From Saccharofermentans sp. (GTDB taxonomy: Bacteria; Bacillota; Clostridia; Saccharofermentanales; Saccharofermentanaceae): a DNA stretch of 37,969 nt. Below are positions 1 to 7,438 of the stretch, one piece after another. The stretch spans positions 1 to 37,969 of the forward strand of contig JAKSRI010000027.1 in NCBI GenBank assembly GCA_024403695.1, written 5' to 3'. The position numbers and the translations under genes are program-made. Under the pieces are notes generated by a model. It worked only from the letters and a program-made list of their open reading frames with translations, had not been told where the DNA came from and did no database searches. The first letter of the stretch is position 1; the number at the start of each line of letters is the position of its first letter.

Positions 1-82
1 TATTGATACTTGTCTCGTTAGAGACATTGAGTAAGAAGCCCCCACTTCAAGCATAAAATGCTAAGTGGTGGGAGCATGTCAC
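1..82 (+). mobile_element. Right end of an IS200/IS605-type (TnpB) element, partial
   Basis: The window opens with what looks like the last codons of a tnpB gene (stop 32-34), followed at 39-72 by a strong imperfect hairpin: CCCCCACTT pairs with AAGTGGTGGG (one bulged T), and an inner AGCAT/ATGCT stem closes an AAA loop. A subterminal hairpin just after the tnpB stop, and no terminal inverted repeats, is the expected architecture of IS200/IS605 right ends, where the same region forms the 3' scaffold of the TnpB guide RNA. The outer boundary near GTCAC (78-82) is inferred. The alternative is a plain terminator for the minus-strand gene, but no T-run follows the hairpin in that direction. The left part of the element is outside the window. 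Confidence 0.5.
2..34 (+). CDS. C-terminal fragment of a TnpB-like protein (5' end outside window)
   Basis: Only ten codons and a TAA stop are visible, reading ID TCLVRDIE. A C-terminus ending in VRDIE just before a CCCCCACTT-type hairpin is what I recall for clostridial IS605-group TnpB proteins. The assignment rests on that recollection and on the hairpin, not on any catalytic motif, because the RuvC domain would lie upstream. The reading could be coincidence, since ten codons carry little information. Confidence 0.4.
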   Translation: MDTCLVRDIE

Positions 83-786
83 ATTGTTTTCTTAATGACT
101 CTGAAATCTTTAACGGCTTGAATACCTATCTTAAATATTCGCTTAAGATTGATGGAATTTACACCGCCCTGTCTTGGTCGAAATGTTATTGGCACGAATT
201 TTACGTTATCTTTGTTCTTTACAAGGAGAACTGAGAGAATAACATTTGACAGATTGAAGTCTTTAGGGATCTTAGGAAGATACTTTTCAAGAGTAGCACG
301 TGGCATAAGTCTGAATGGTGTATTTGCATCTGTTACAGATACACCAAATACTAATCTGATTACTAACTTAAGTGTTTTTGTAACAAATACTCTGGAGAAT
401 CCATCCTGACGGTGGTTTCTGTGTCCGATAATGGCATCGTAGATTTTACGATCATTCCAGAATGGACCAAATTCATCTGGTCTTGTCTGACCATCACTGT
501 CAGTCTGGAAGATATAATCTGCACCATGGTCGAGGGCATAGTTATAAGCAAAGAGAACAGTAGCTCCGTGGCCTGAATTTGCTTTTGTTACTGGCTCGAG
601 CTGTGGGTATTTTTCCTTTAACTCGAGGAGTTTGTCATAAGTTTTGTCTTTACTGCCATCATTTACTACAACGAGTCTGCTGTCTGGTCCAATGTTCTCT
701 ACAACAGGGTGCCATTCTGCTACTACAGTTTCAATATTAGCCTCTTCGTTATAGGCTGGCATTACAATATATAATTTATCGCTCAT
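79..786 (-). CDS. Glycosyltransferase family 2 (GT-A fold), 235 aa
   Basis: The product should transfer a sugar from a nucleotide donor at the cytoplasmic face of the membrane. The N-terminus carries the GT2 opening MPAYNEEANIE (residues 9-19), a VVNDGSKD segment near 40 and the metal-binding DSDGQ near residue 95. No membrane segment is present, so this is a short DPM1-like catalytic domain without the C-terminal helices of ArnC/GtrB types. Substrate cannot be read; polysaccharide or glycolipid synthesis is likely. The ATG at 786-784 has an AAAGGAG ribosome site upstream. It diverges from the amidase gene. The TGA stop (81-79) falls at the presumed edge of the IS200/IS605 element, so the original C-terminus may have been longer by an unknown amount. 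Confidence 0.85.
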   Translation of the reverse strand: MSDKLYIVMPAYNEEANIETVVAEWHPVVENIGPDSRLVVVNDGSKDKTYDKLLELKEKYPQLEPVTKANSGHGATVLFAYNYALDHGADYIFQTDSDGQTRPDEFGPFWNDRKIYDAIIGHRNHRQDGFSRVFVTKTLKLVIRLVFGVSVTDANTPFRLMPRATLEKYLPKIPKDFNLSNVILSVLLVKNKDNVKFVPITFRPRQGGVNSINLKRIFKIGIQAVKDFRVIKKTM

Positions 787-880
787 ATAATTGTCACTCC
801 TTTAACATATAACTATCTTACATCAAATATACCTTCTTTGATAGAATTAATTGGTATTAATAAATATTAATGGGGTAAGT

Positions 881-2059
881 ATGTCTCACGCTGATGATAA
901 GAAAAAGTTTTCTGCGATTATTGCGTCACTTCCAAGTGATAAGAAGACAGAGTTATATAACAAATTAATAAAGTTGTCTGAGAGCGATCGTGAGAAGGCA
1001 ATTCATGATATTGTTACTAGATATGAGAATAGCAATAAGAAGCCGGAGCCTGTGCAGAAAAAGGCTGCTGCACATAATCCATATCCAGCAAAGCCAATTG
1101 CTAGTACTAATTTGCATAAGCCAGCCAATAAAACAAGTACAGCGAAGTCAAAGGCTAAGTCTTTAAACCCTGACAAGAATGCTAGAAATACAACTAAGAA
1201 AAATAAAAAGAGCAAGTTGTTTATTACTCTGTTAATTGTAGACATAATTCTTGTAATAGCAGTTCTTGTTGTTGTTATGAGTAGGTATGGTAAAAAGAAT
1301 ACAAAGGAGACGGAGTTGGTTGCAGAAACATCTGCAGCAACTGAAGTGGTAGAGACTACAGAAGAAACTACTCCTGTACCAACAGCAACTCCTACACCTA
1401 GTCCAACTCCAACACCTATTCCAGATGGAAATGAAGGCGTTGATCTTACAGGTCTTATAATTGTTCTTGATGCAGGTCATCAGGAAGCAACAAGTGAAGA
1501 ACTTGAGAGTTGTGCAAGTTGGCTTGGATCTGAGAAACCAAGATGCACATCAGGAACAGTTGGTGTTACATCAGGCGTATATGAATACGATCTTACTCTT
1601 AGATATGCAAAGATGATAGGAACATATCTGGAACAGAAGGGTGCAACAGTTATTTATACTAGAACTGAAAATGCTGTTGATGTATCTAATCAGGAGCGAG
1701 CTCAGATAGCTAATGATAATGCCGCCGATGTGTTTATCAGAATTCATGCAGATGCTGCTAATGACAGTATGGCATCAGGCGTAAGAGTTTATATACCAGA
1801 TACTGGAGACTATACATCTTCTTCTGTTACAAGAGCTAACAGACTAGGAACATTGGTTGCTGAGGCAGAAGGTATGGAGTTAAATGCAGTTAAGCAGACA
1901 AATCAGTATACAGGTCTTAACTATGCAAATAAGATTGTATCTTTCCAGATTAGTTTGGGATTTTTATCCAATAGCGATGACGAAGCAATCCTTTTGAGTG
2001 AAGATAATATGGTTAATGTTGCATATGCAATGGCACAGTTCTGTTATGAATTAAAATAA
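881..2059 (+). CDS. Membrane-anchored N-acetylmuramoyl-L-alanine amidase-fold protein (Amidase_3)
   Basis: The fold belongs to zinc amidases that cut the MurNAc-L-Ala bond of peptidoglycan. With the ATG at 881 (GGGG 6 nt upstream) the 392-aa protein has a Lys-rich cytoplasmic N-terminus (1-112), one membrane helix (113-133), a Thr/Pro-rich linker (about 160-182) and an extracellular Amidase_3 domain (190-392). Zinc ligands are visible: H200 in LDAGH, E235 in VYEYDLTL and H289 in RIHAD. The usual catalytic Glu of the VLVExGFxSN motif is not seen: the aligned stretch is SFQISLGFLSN, with Ser358 at that position. It may therefore bind rather than cut peptidoglycan, or use another residue. A TTG at 851 would extend the frame but has no ribosome site. 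Confidence 0.8.
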   Translation: MSHADDKKKFSAIIASLPSDKKTELYNKLIKLSESDREKAIHDIVTRYENSNKKPEPVQKKAAAHNPYPAKPIASTNLHKPANKTSTAKSKAKSLNPDKNARNTTKKNKKSKLFITLLIVDIILVIAVLVVVMSRYGKKNTKETELVAETSAATEVVETTEETTPVPTATPTPSPTPTPIPDGNEGVDLTGLIIVLDAGHQEATSEELESCASWLGSEKPRCTSGTVGVTSGVYEYDLTLRYAKMIGTYLEQKGATVIYTRTENAVDVSNQERAQIANDNAADVFIRIHADAANDSMASGVRVYIPDTGDYTSSSVTRANRLGTLVAEAEGMELNAVKQTNQYTGLNYANKIVSFQISLGFLSNSDDEAILLSEDNMVNVAYAMAQFCYELK

Positions 2060-2090
2060 AATAAATGTAAATAAGGGGAATGAGGTAACA

Positions 2091-2528
2091 ATGAGTACTG
2101 AAAACGAAAACTATTTAAATCCAGAAATGAAGGCGTTAACAGCTAGAATTGAATCTTTGGAGACAATAAATCATGCAATGTGGCTTATGCTTCAGAGATT
2201 AGGTTCTACTAACGAAGAGTTTGATGCAGCTCTTGCGTATGTATTCAATACTAGAAAGAACGTTGGCAAGATTAATTCTCGTGGAATGGGCTGTCCTGCA
2301 TGTGGTAAGTCAGCACAGCTTAGTTCTGATAATATGAGAATTAAGTGTATTTACTGTGGTAATGAAGCAGTTATCAATCCATATGAGTTGCTTGATATGG
2401 TTGCTAGTCAGCCGGTTCAGGAGGAAACTCCAGTAATGCAGGAACCAGTTCAGACTCAGCAGGTTATTCCTGATTATGCACAGCCATATGATGTATCTAA
2501 GGACTTGAACTTTGACGACTTGATGTAA
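2091..2528 (+). CDS. Zinc-ribbon protein of unknown function, 145 aa
   Basis: I do not recognise a named family. Residues 5-60 are a mostly helical, acidic/hydrophobic segment (IESLETINHAMWLMLQ) that may form a coiled coil. Residues 67-85 carry a four-cysteine zinc ribbon: GCPACGK then KCIYCGN, that is CxxC-x15-CxxC. The last 50 residues are Gln/Pro/Val-rich and look disordered, ending in an acidic FDDLM. The ATG at 2091 has a GAGG ribosome site. It follows the amidase gene by 31 bp, so the two are probably cotranscribed, and its stop lies 8 bp before the ssrA promoter. No terminator was seen between it and ssrA. Confidence 0.75.
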   Translation: MSTENENYLNPEMKALTARIESLETINHAMWLMLQRLGSTNEEFDAALAYVFNTRKNVGKINSRGMGCPACGKSAQLSSDNMRIKCIYCGNEAVINPYELLDMVASQPVQEETPVMQEPVQTQQVIPDYAQPYDVSKDLNFDDLM

Positions 2529-2535
2529 ATAGTTG

Positions 2536-2564
2536 TTGACGCCCGACAAGGGTGATGCTATGAT
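2536..2564 (+). promoter_or_regulatory. Promoter of ssrA (tmRNA)
   Basis: TTGACG (2536-2541) and TATGAT (2559-2564) are separated by exactly 17 bp. Transcription would start near 2571, leaving about 22 nt of leader before the mature tmRNA 5' end, consistent with RNase P processing. Confidence 0.8.
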
Positions 2565-2592
2565 TCAATATCACTCATATTTGTGTGTATAT

Positions 2593-2966
2593 GGGGGTGT
2601 ACTGGTTTCGACGGGGTCGTTGATATCGGGAAAGCGGGTAGAGGATTCTCGTTGGCCTCTTTAAAAAACGGGAAATGCAAGTAATTGCAAACAACACACA
2701 GCTCGTAGCTGCTTAATTTAGCTACCACCTCGTTTCCTGATCTGAGGGGAAACAAGAGGTGCCGCACTCAGACCTTACCCGTTAGAGGTTAAACTGGACA
2801 ACTTTTAGGGCAAAGCTTTGAGTTCTGATCGTATTTATGAAGCTACTGGATCGCAGGCCTGTCAGCCGGATTTGTGTGAAGGGAATTTTTATAGACTGAC
2901 TGCACCCGGAGATGTCTCGGAGGATATGGTTTCGGACAGGGGTTCGATTCCCCTCACTTCCACCAT
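2593..2966 (+). ncRNA. ssrA: Transfer-messenger RNA (tmRNA, ssrA)
   Basis: This RNA rescues stalled ribosomes by acting as alanine tRNA and then as a short mRNA that adds a degradation tag. The 5' acceptor strand GGGGGTG (2593-2599) pairs with CACTTCC before the 3' terminus, and CCA is encoded (2964-2966). The tRNA-like ends are typical: TGTACTGGTTTCGACGGGG at the 5' side and the T-arm GGGTTCGATTCCCC at the 3' side. The tag reading frame runs 2687-2716: resume codon GCA, then residues ANNTQLVAA and TAA, giving a 10-residue tag with the tRNA-borne alanine. The C-terminal VAA replaces the more common LAA. Length is 374 nt, within the usual range. A strong promoter lies just upstream; no clear terminator was seen after it. 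Confidence 0.97.
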
Positions 2967-3031
2967 GGAAAATGCCTGTAAACATTGCGTTTGCAGGCTT
3001 TATTTTTAAAAAGAAATACTGGAGAAAAAAT

Positions 3032-3556
3032 ATGCTTACAGGACGTGAATTATATGAAGAGTTTTCCAAGGATCAGCTTATCGATTTGTTAATGGCTGAC
3101 AGCCGTAATATTGTTGCTATGGATGGAGTATGGTTCCAATCCGTAGAAAGAGAACTTGGTATGGATGCTGCTATGCATCACGATGAAGAAGCATGGAAGC
3201 GTTATACAGTAACGGAAGCAAGGCGAATTAAGAAGTTTTTGGGTCTTGGTGAGAACTCTGGATTAGAAGGTCTGGCCCAAGCTCTTCCTCTCAGAATGGT
3301 TGACCGTGCTAATAACAGTAGTTGTGAGATTATAGATGGCTGTCTTCACTATAAGATTATTACATGTCGTGTTCAGGAAGCTCGTTCCTCTAAGGGTATG
3401 CCACTACATCCTTGTAAAAGCGCTGCAGTATACGAGTATGGATACTTTGCCAGAGAGATTGATTCCAGAATTAATTGCGAGTGCGTAAGCTGTTATCCTG
3501 ACTTAAGTGAAGATGGTAAGGGCTGTTCTTGCTACTGGAGATTCACGATAGATTAA
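3032..3556 (+). CDS. DUF6125-type conserved protein, 174 aa
   Basis: A conserved clostridial protein of unknown biochemical role; I place it in the DUF6125 group by overall pattern. Marked features are the N-terminal LIDLLMADSRNIVAMDGVWF segment, the GMDAAMHHDEEAW stretch, an EARRIKKFLGL segment and a cysteine-rich C-terminal half: MPLHPCKS, then CECVSCYPD and GCSCYW. The clustered Cys/His residues suggest metal or Fe-S binding, which is inference. The ATG at 3032 follows GGAG with 7 nt spacing; an in-frame extension back to 2912 lies inside tmRNA and was discarded. It is 66 bp downstream of ssrA and 21 bp upstream of the DUF5714 gene, with which it probably forms an operon. Confidence 0.7.
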   Translation: MLTGRELYEEFSKDQLIDLLMADSRNIVAMDGVWFQSVERELGMDAAMHHDEEAWKRYTVTEARRIKKFLGLGENSGLEGLAQALPLRMVDRANNSSCEIIDGCLHYKIITCRVQEARSSKGMPLHPCKSAAVYEYGYFAREIDSRINCECVSCYPDLSEDGKGCSCYWRFTID

Positions 3557-3577
3557 AATTCACACAGGAGTCATAAC

Positions 3578-4126
3578 ATGGAAGAATTAGGTTTGAAAAT
3601 ATTAGCTGCATGTAAGGCCCACACAGAAAAGAATCCAATTACTATTTTTAATAGTGTAGTGAGAGAAGATTATGTCAGAATGCATGGTCCTGAGCACCAC
3701 ATTATTGATGGTGCGTGTCTTCTGGTAGCGTTTAAAAATGCGGGTGGAAATATAAACCTTGATGAAGGCCTTAAGTGGGTAATGACTCAGGGTATGAAGG
3801 TGCCAGGTGCGGCATGTGCGCACTGGGGAATTTGTGGCTCAGTTACATCCATTGGATCTGCTTTAAGCTTTATCGATGGGACAAGTCCTTTGTCTACAGA
3901 TGGAACATGGGGTAATCACATGCTGTTTACTGCAAAGGCTGCTCAAAGAATGGGTGAGGTAAATGGCCCTAGATGCTGCAAACGTGATGCGTATATCTCA
4001 TTTGAAGCTGCAATTGATTATATTAATGAGAAATATGATGTGAAACTTGAGAAGAGTGATATTAAGTGTGAGTTTTCATATCTTAATCAGCAGTGTATTG
4101 GAACAAAGTGTCCATATAATAACTAA
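3578..4126 (+). CDS. DUF5714-type cysteine-rich protein, 182 aa
   Basis: This resembles the DUF5714 domain, found alone or fused to methyltransferases in anaerobes; its activity is not established. Visible conserved stretches are EHHIIDGACLLVAFKNAGG (residues 38-56), PGAACAHWGICGS near 75-87, NGPRCCKRDAY near 130 and, at the C-terminus, CEFSYLNQQCIGTKCPY. Eight cysteines and several histidines in these motifs suggest a metal or Fe-S site, as in the gene just upstream. The ATG at 3578 has an AGGAG ribosome site. Position between DUF6125 and a nitroreductase, with short gaps, points to one transcription unit with a redox theme; that link is inference. Confidence 0.7.
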   Translation: MEELGLKILAACKAHTEKNPITIFNSVVREDYVRMHGPEHHIIDGACLLVAFKNAGGNINLDEGLKWVMTQGMKVPGAACAHWGICGSVTSIGSALSFIDGTSPLSTDGTWGNHMLFTAKAAQRMGEVNGPRCCKRDAYISFEAAIDYINEKYDVKLEKSDIKCEFSYLNQQCIGTKCPYNN

Positions 4127-4175
4127 ATGGTAAGATTAAATTTGATATCTTAGATGAATGTATGAGGGTAAGTAT

Positions 4176-4958
4176 ATGGACATCAAAGAAGTAATTTTGA
4201 CACGTAAGAGTGTAAGAACTTTTGATAAGAGAAAGATTACACTTGAGGATAAGGAAAAGATTTGTGCTTATATGCAGAACATCGATAATCCTTATGGAAT
4301 TCCTGTAAAGTTTCTATGGCTCGATTCAGAGGCGAATAAGCTCTCAAGTCCTGTAATTAAGGGTGAGGATGATTATATCGCAGCAAAGGTTCCTAACGTG
4401 GAGCACTGTGAAGAAGCGTATGGTTATTCTTTTGAGAAATTGGTGCTTTACGCATGGTCGCTTGGTATCGGTACCACATGGATTGGTGGCACCATGAAGA
4501 GAGCTCATTTCGAGGCCGTTGCCCAGACCGGTGCTGATGAGATAATGATGTGTGTTACTCCTGTTGGTTACCCTTCTGAGAAGAAGTCACTTATCGACAA
4601 GACATTAAGAAGTCAGGTTAAGGGTGATGAGAGACTGCCTTCTTCTGAGTACTTCTATGAGGGGGATTTTAGTCACCCAATTACTTCTGAAGATGAGATT
4701 CTGGAGTTGGTTAGATGGGCACCATCTGCTGCCAATATGCAACCTTGCCGAGTGGTAAAGGATGGAAACAAATATCATTTCTACAAGAAATCCAAAGCAC
4801 GTTATAAGAAAAATGCCAGCTGGGATGTGCAGAAAATAGATATGGGTATCGCTCTATGCCACCTTATGAGTGTGGTTGATGGTGACTTTGAGATTAATGA
4901 TCCAGGTATCAGTTTGCCAGAGAATGTAGAGTATATTGCTACAGTGGTGGCAAAGTAA
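4176..4958 (+). CDS. Nitroreductase-family protein (TM1586-like), 260 aa
   Basis: Flavin-dependent oxidoreductase fold of the putative TM nitroreductase type, in which two nitroreductase-like halves are carried in one chain. The first half begins VILTRKSVRTFDKR (residues 5-18), the classical FMN-phosphate binding start, and contains AWSLGIGTTWIGG near 90-102. The second half starts near residue 165 with ILELVRWAPSAANMQPCRVV. The physiological substrate is unknown. The ATG at 4176 is preferred to 4158 because GAGGGTAAG lies at the right distance only for the former. It follows the DUF5714 gene by 49 bp and precedes the HIT gene by 20 bp. Confidence 0.85.
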   Translation: MDIKEVILTRKSVRTFDKRKITLEDKEKICAYMQNIDNPYGIPVKFLWLDSEANKLSSPVIKGEDDYIAAKVPNVEHCEEAYGYSFEKLVLYAWSLGIGTTWIGGTMKRAHFEAVAQTGADEIMMCVTPVGYPSEKKSLIDKTLRSQVKGDERLPSSEYFYEGDFSHPITSEDEILELVRWAPSAANMQPCRVVKDGNKYHFYKKSKARYKKNASWDVQKIDMGIALCHLMSVVDGDFEINDPGISLPENVEYIATVVAK

Positions 4959-4978
4959 TTGGGAAAGAAGAGATAGAT

Positions 4979-5374
4979 ATGTGCGATTTTTGTAAGATTA
5001 TTAATAAAGAGATAAAGGCATATGTTCCTTATGAGTCAGACAAGAATATTGTTTTTCTTGACTACGAACCAATTAATGAAGGACATGTGCTCATCTGTCC
5101 GAAAGTGCATGAGGACTCCATTACAAAGATTCCGGATGACGTTCTTAAGGATATGCTGGTTATTATCCGTAAGGTGGTTGCTGCTTTCGAGGCGAGATAC
5201 GGTGCGAAAGGCTACACCATAATGCAAAATGGTGGTGCTAACTGTGATTACGGTCACTTTCATGTGCATGTTTTCCCAAGATTTGAGGGAGATGGTTTCG
5301 GATGGTTCGATTCATGTAAGCCACATGCGTATAATCAGGAAGTTTCTGATGGTCTTAAGGAACTCTTAATGTAA
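4979..5374 (+). CDS. HIT-family nucleotide hydrolase/transferase, 131 aa
   Basis: Histidine-triad proteins hydrolyse or transfer nucleoside monophosphates from substrates such as AMP-lysine or dinucleoside polyphosphates. The catalytic triad HFHVH is at residues 93-97 (GHFHVHVFPR), preceded by the HIT N-terminal pattern CDFCKIINKEI and the central LDYEPINEGHVLICPK (28-42). Length is normal for the family. The N-terminal CxxC may bind zinc, as in several HIT proteins. Cytoplasmic. It sits 20 bp after the nitroreductase with a GAAGAGATAGAT leader, so it is probably cotranscribed. Confidence 0.92.
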   Translation: MCDFCKIINKEIKAYVPYESDKNIVFLDYEPINEGHVLICPKVHEDSITKIPDDVLKDMLVIIRKVVAAFEARYGAKGYTIMQNGGANCDYGHFHVHVFPRFEGDGFGWFDSCKPHAYNQEVSDGLKELLM

Positions 5375-5420
5375 TTGCTTGTAAACTCACTTTGAAAGAA
5401 AAAGAGAGGTAAGTGCTTAG

Positions 5421-6584
5421 ATGAGAAACGTTCTTAGAAAAATATTAATAGTTCTTAAGTGGGTGGGAATTGTTCTCGCTTCAATTATTGTATTGTTTTT
5501 CTTAGTTAGAAGTATCGGTAGAATGGTTAACAATATTACTCCTAAGGGTGGAATAAATGAGACCATGTATGTGGATGTTAATGGTCAGGAGATGTGGATT
5601 AATATTTATGGTCAGGACAAGAATAATCCAGTTCTTTTGTTCCTGCATGGTGGTCCTGGCTACTCTAGTAGTTTTGCTGATTATAAGCTTTTACGTAAAC
5701 TTTCCGAGGACTATACAGTTGTAAACTGGGATCAGAGAAGTTGTGGAAAGACATGGCTTAAAAATCAGGACGATACTACTCCAATTACATTGGAGTTGAT
5801 GCGTTCTGATATTGATGTTATGACTGACTATATTTTGGAATATCTTGATAAAGATAAGCTTACTGTAATGGGTATCTCATGGGGATCTTTTTATGCGCTG
5901 GATTTTGCATATAATCACCCTGAGAAGACGGAATGCTGTATTGGTCTAAGTCAGGCACTTGGTTATTATGAGGGTGAACCTGAATATATGTATTCCAGTT
6001 TTGTAATGCAGGCGGAGTATCTTAAGGTTGCTGATTTTGTATCAGATGGGGATAAAGAGCTTGCACAAAAGATAGATACTGATGAATTGGTTCAGTTCCT
6101 GGTAGAAGCTTCGCTTTATGGGCATAGCGATAGAGGTGGAGAGGGTAAATCTATATTCTTCCAGCTTAAAAATAAGTATAAAAAGGAACTTAGTGCCTAC
6201 ATGCATGAACATGGTGAGACAGATCTGATTAAGGACTGTGATGAGAATATGATTGCAGCAGCTCTTTTCTGCCCTTACTATAATATTGTTGAATTATATA
6301 AGGCAAATCTTGTGTACTCTGATGAATGCTACAATGGTCTTGTTCGTGAGATGCATACACCGGGTGAAGACAACTGTGTTCTCGACAGAAAGGAATACCA
6401 GTGTCCTGTGTATTTCTTCTTAGCTGAGGATGATCTTAGCTGTAATCCCAAGATGGCTGAGGAATATCTTAATAGCATTACTGCTCCTGAAAAGGGAATT
6501 GGATATACTACAGGCGGACATGAGGATACACTACTTCATTCTGATGAGCTTGTGAAGTTTATTCATGAAAATGTGCTTAAGTAA
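5421..6584 (+). CDS. Membrane-anchored alpha/beta hydrolase (proline iminopeptidase-like), 387 aa
   Basis: A serine hydrolase with one N-terminal membrane helix (residues about 9-30) that would place the catalytic domain outside the cell. The oxyanion motif HGGPG (76-80) and WDQRSCGKT (103-111) are those of prolyl-iminopeptidase-like enzymes. The nucleophile is Ser153 in GISWGS, and a late His in TTGGHED is the probable catalytic base. The region 175-310 is a helical lid with no motif I recognise, so the substrate is uncertain; peptide or ester hydrolysis is likely. The ATG at 5421 is preceded by AGAGAGGTAAG. It lies 46 bp after the HIT gene and 59 bp before a second alpha/beta hydrolase. Confidence 0.85.
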   Translation: MRNVLRKILIVLKWVGIVLASIIVLFFLVRSIGRMVNNITPKGGINETMYVDVNGQEMWINIYGQDKNNPVLLFLHGGPGYSSSFADYKLLRKLSEDYTVVNWDQRSCGKTWLKNQDDTTPITLELMRSDIDVMTDYILEYLDKDKLTVMGISWGSFYALDFAYNHPEKTECCIGLSQALGYYEGEPEYMYSSFVMQAEYLKVADFVSDGDKELAQKIDTDELVQFLVEASLYGHSDRGGEGKSIFFQLKNKYKKELSAYMHEHGETDLIKDCDENMIAAALFCPYYNIVELYKANLVYSDECYNGLVREMHTPGEDNCVLDRKEYQCPVYFFLAEDDLSCNPKMAEEYLNSITAPEKGIGYTTGGHEDTLLHSDELVKFIHENVLK

Positions 6585-6643
6585 ATTTATGACGAATTCG
6601 CATAAGGATATTATCTGGCAAAATTTTAGAAGGGATTAAAGCG

Positions 6644-7399
6644 ATGAGATTTCACACTTTTGGAGACGGTAATAAGAAAATTATGGTGTTAATTCATGGT
6701 GTCCTTACTCCATGGCAGATATGGCTGGAACATGCCAAGTGCTTTGAGAAAGATTATCTTGTAGTTGTTCCTGCTCTTGATGGGCATGTGGAGGAAGAGG
6801 CCAGTGAGTACATATCTGTGGAAGATGAAGCCAATAAGATAATTGATTATGTGATAAATGCTTATGGCAAAGAGGTAGATGTTTTATGCGGGCTTTCCAT
6901 GGGTGGTGCTGTTGCTTATAAGGTTTTTGAAAGCGGAAAACTCACTATTAATAACCTTGTGGTGGATGGTGCACCATTGTCACCTTTGGGCAAACTGCCT
7001 GTGTGGTTTATGACTAAGAATTATATGAATATCATCCATAAGACTAAGGTGCGTGACCAGAAGACACTGGATAATTTTAAGAAATACTTTCTTCCAGAAG
7101 AATACTTACCAAGCTTTTTGAAGTTTGCAGATACAATGACGGATGAGACAATTAAGAATATGCTTTCTTCTGTATTTAGTACAAATATTAGTAAGACTCC
7201 AGTGGAAAACGACACGAAGATTTTATTTATGCATGGCACCAAAGGTAATGAGGTCGTTTCTAAGAAGGCTGCGAGGAAAATGAAAGAAGTTTATCCTCAG
7301 ACTGTTATTAAGTGTTTTGATGGGTATGCTCATGCTGAGTTGTCAATTTATCATGTCAAGGAGTGGATAGATACTGTAAAAAGGTTCATTATCGTATAA
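6644..7399 (+). CDS. Cytoplasmic alpha/beta hydrolase, 251 aa
   Basis: A compact alpha/beta-hydrolase fold without signal or membrane segment. The oxyanion region is VLIHGVLTPWQIW (15-27), the nucleophile Ser85 lies in CGLSMGGAVA, and the last-third motif FDGYAHAELS supplies the probable catalytic His. The short lid region 105-185 is Lys-rich. Family members are esterases, lipases or C-C hydrolases; the sequence does not decide between these. The ATG at 6644 is preceded by AGAAGGGAT. It is the second of two unrelated-looking hydrolases in a row, both in the run that ends at the terminator at 8970. Confidence 0.82.
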   Translation: MRFHTFGDGNKKIMVLIHGVLTPWQIWLEHAKCFEKDYLVVVPALDGHVEEEASEYISVEDEANKIIDYVINAYGKEVDVLCGLSMGGAVAYKVFESGKLTINNLVVDGAPLSPLGKLPVWFMTKNYMNIIHKTKVRDQKTLDNFKKYFLPEEYLPSFLKFADTMTDETIKNMLSSVFSTNISKTPVENDTKILFMHGTKGNEVVSKKAARKMKEVYPQTVIKCFDGYAHAELSIYHVKEWIDTVKRFIIV

Positions 7400-7438
7400 T
7401 AGATATATGTATATTGTAAGCGAAGGAGGTTGATCTTT

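Noticed and set aside
2818..3009. Open frame inside the tmRNA
   Set aside because: The region is structured tmRNA; only the 9-codon tag frame is translated.
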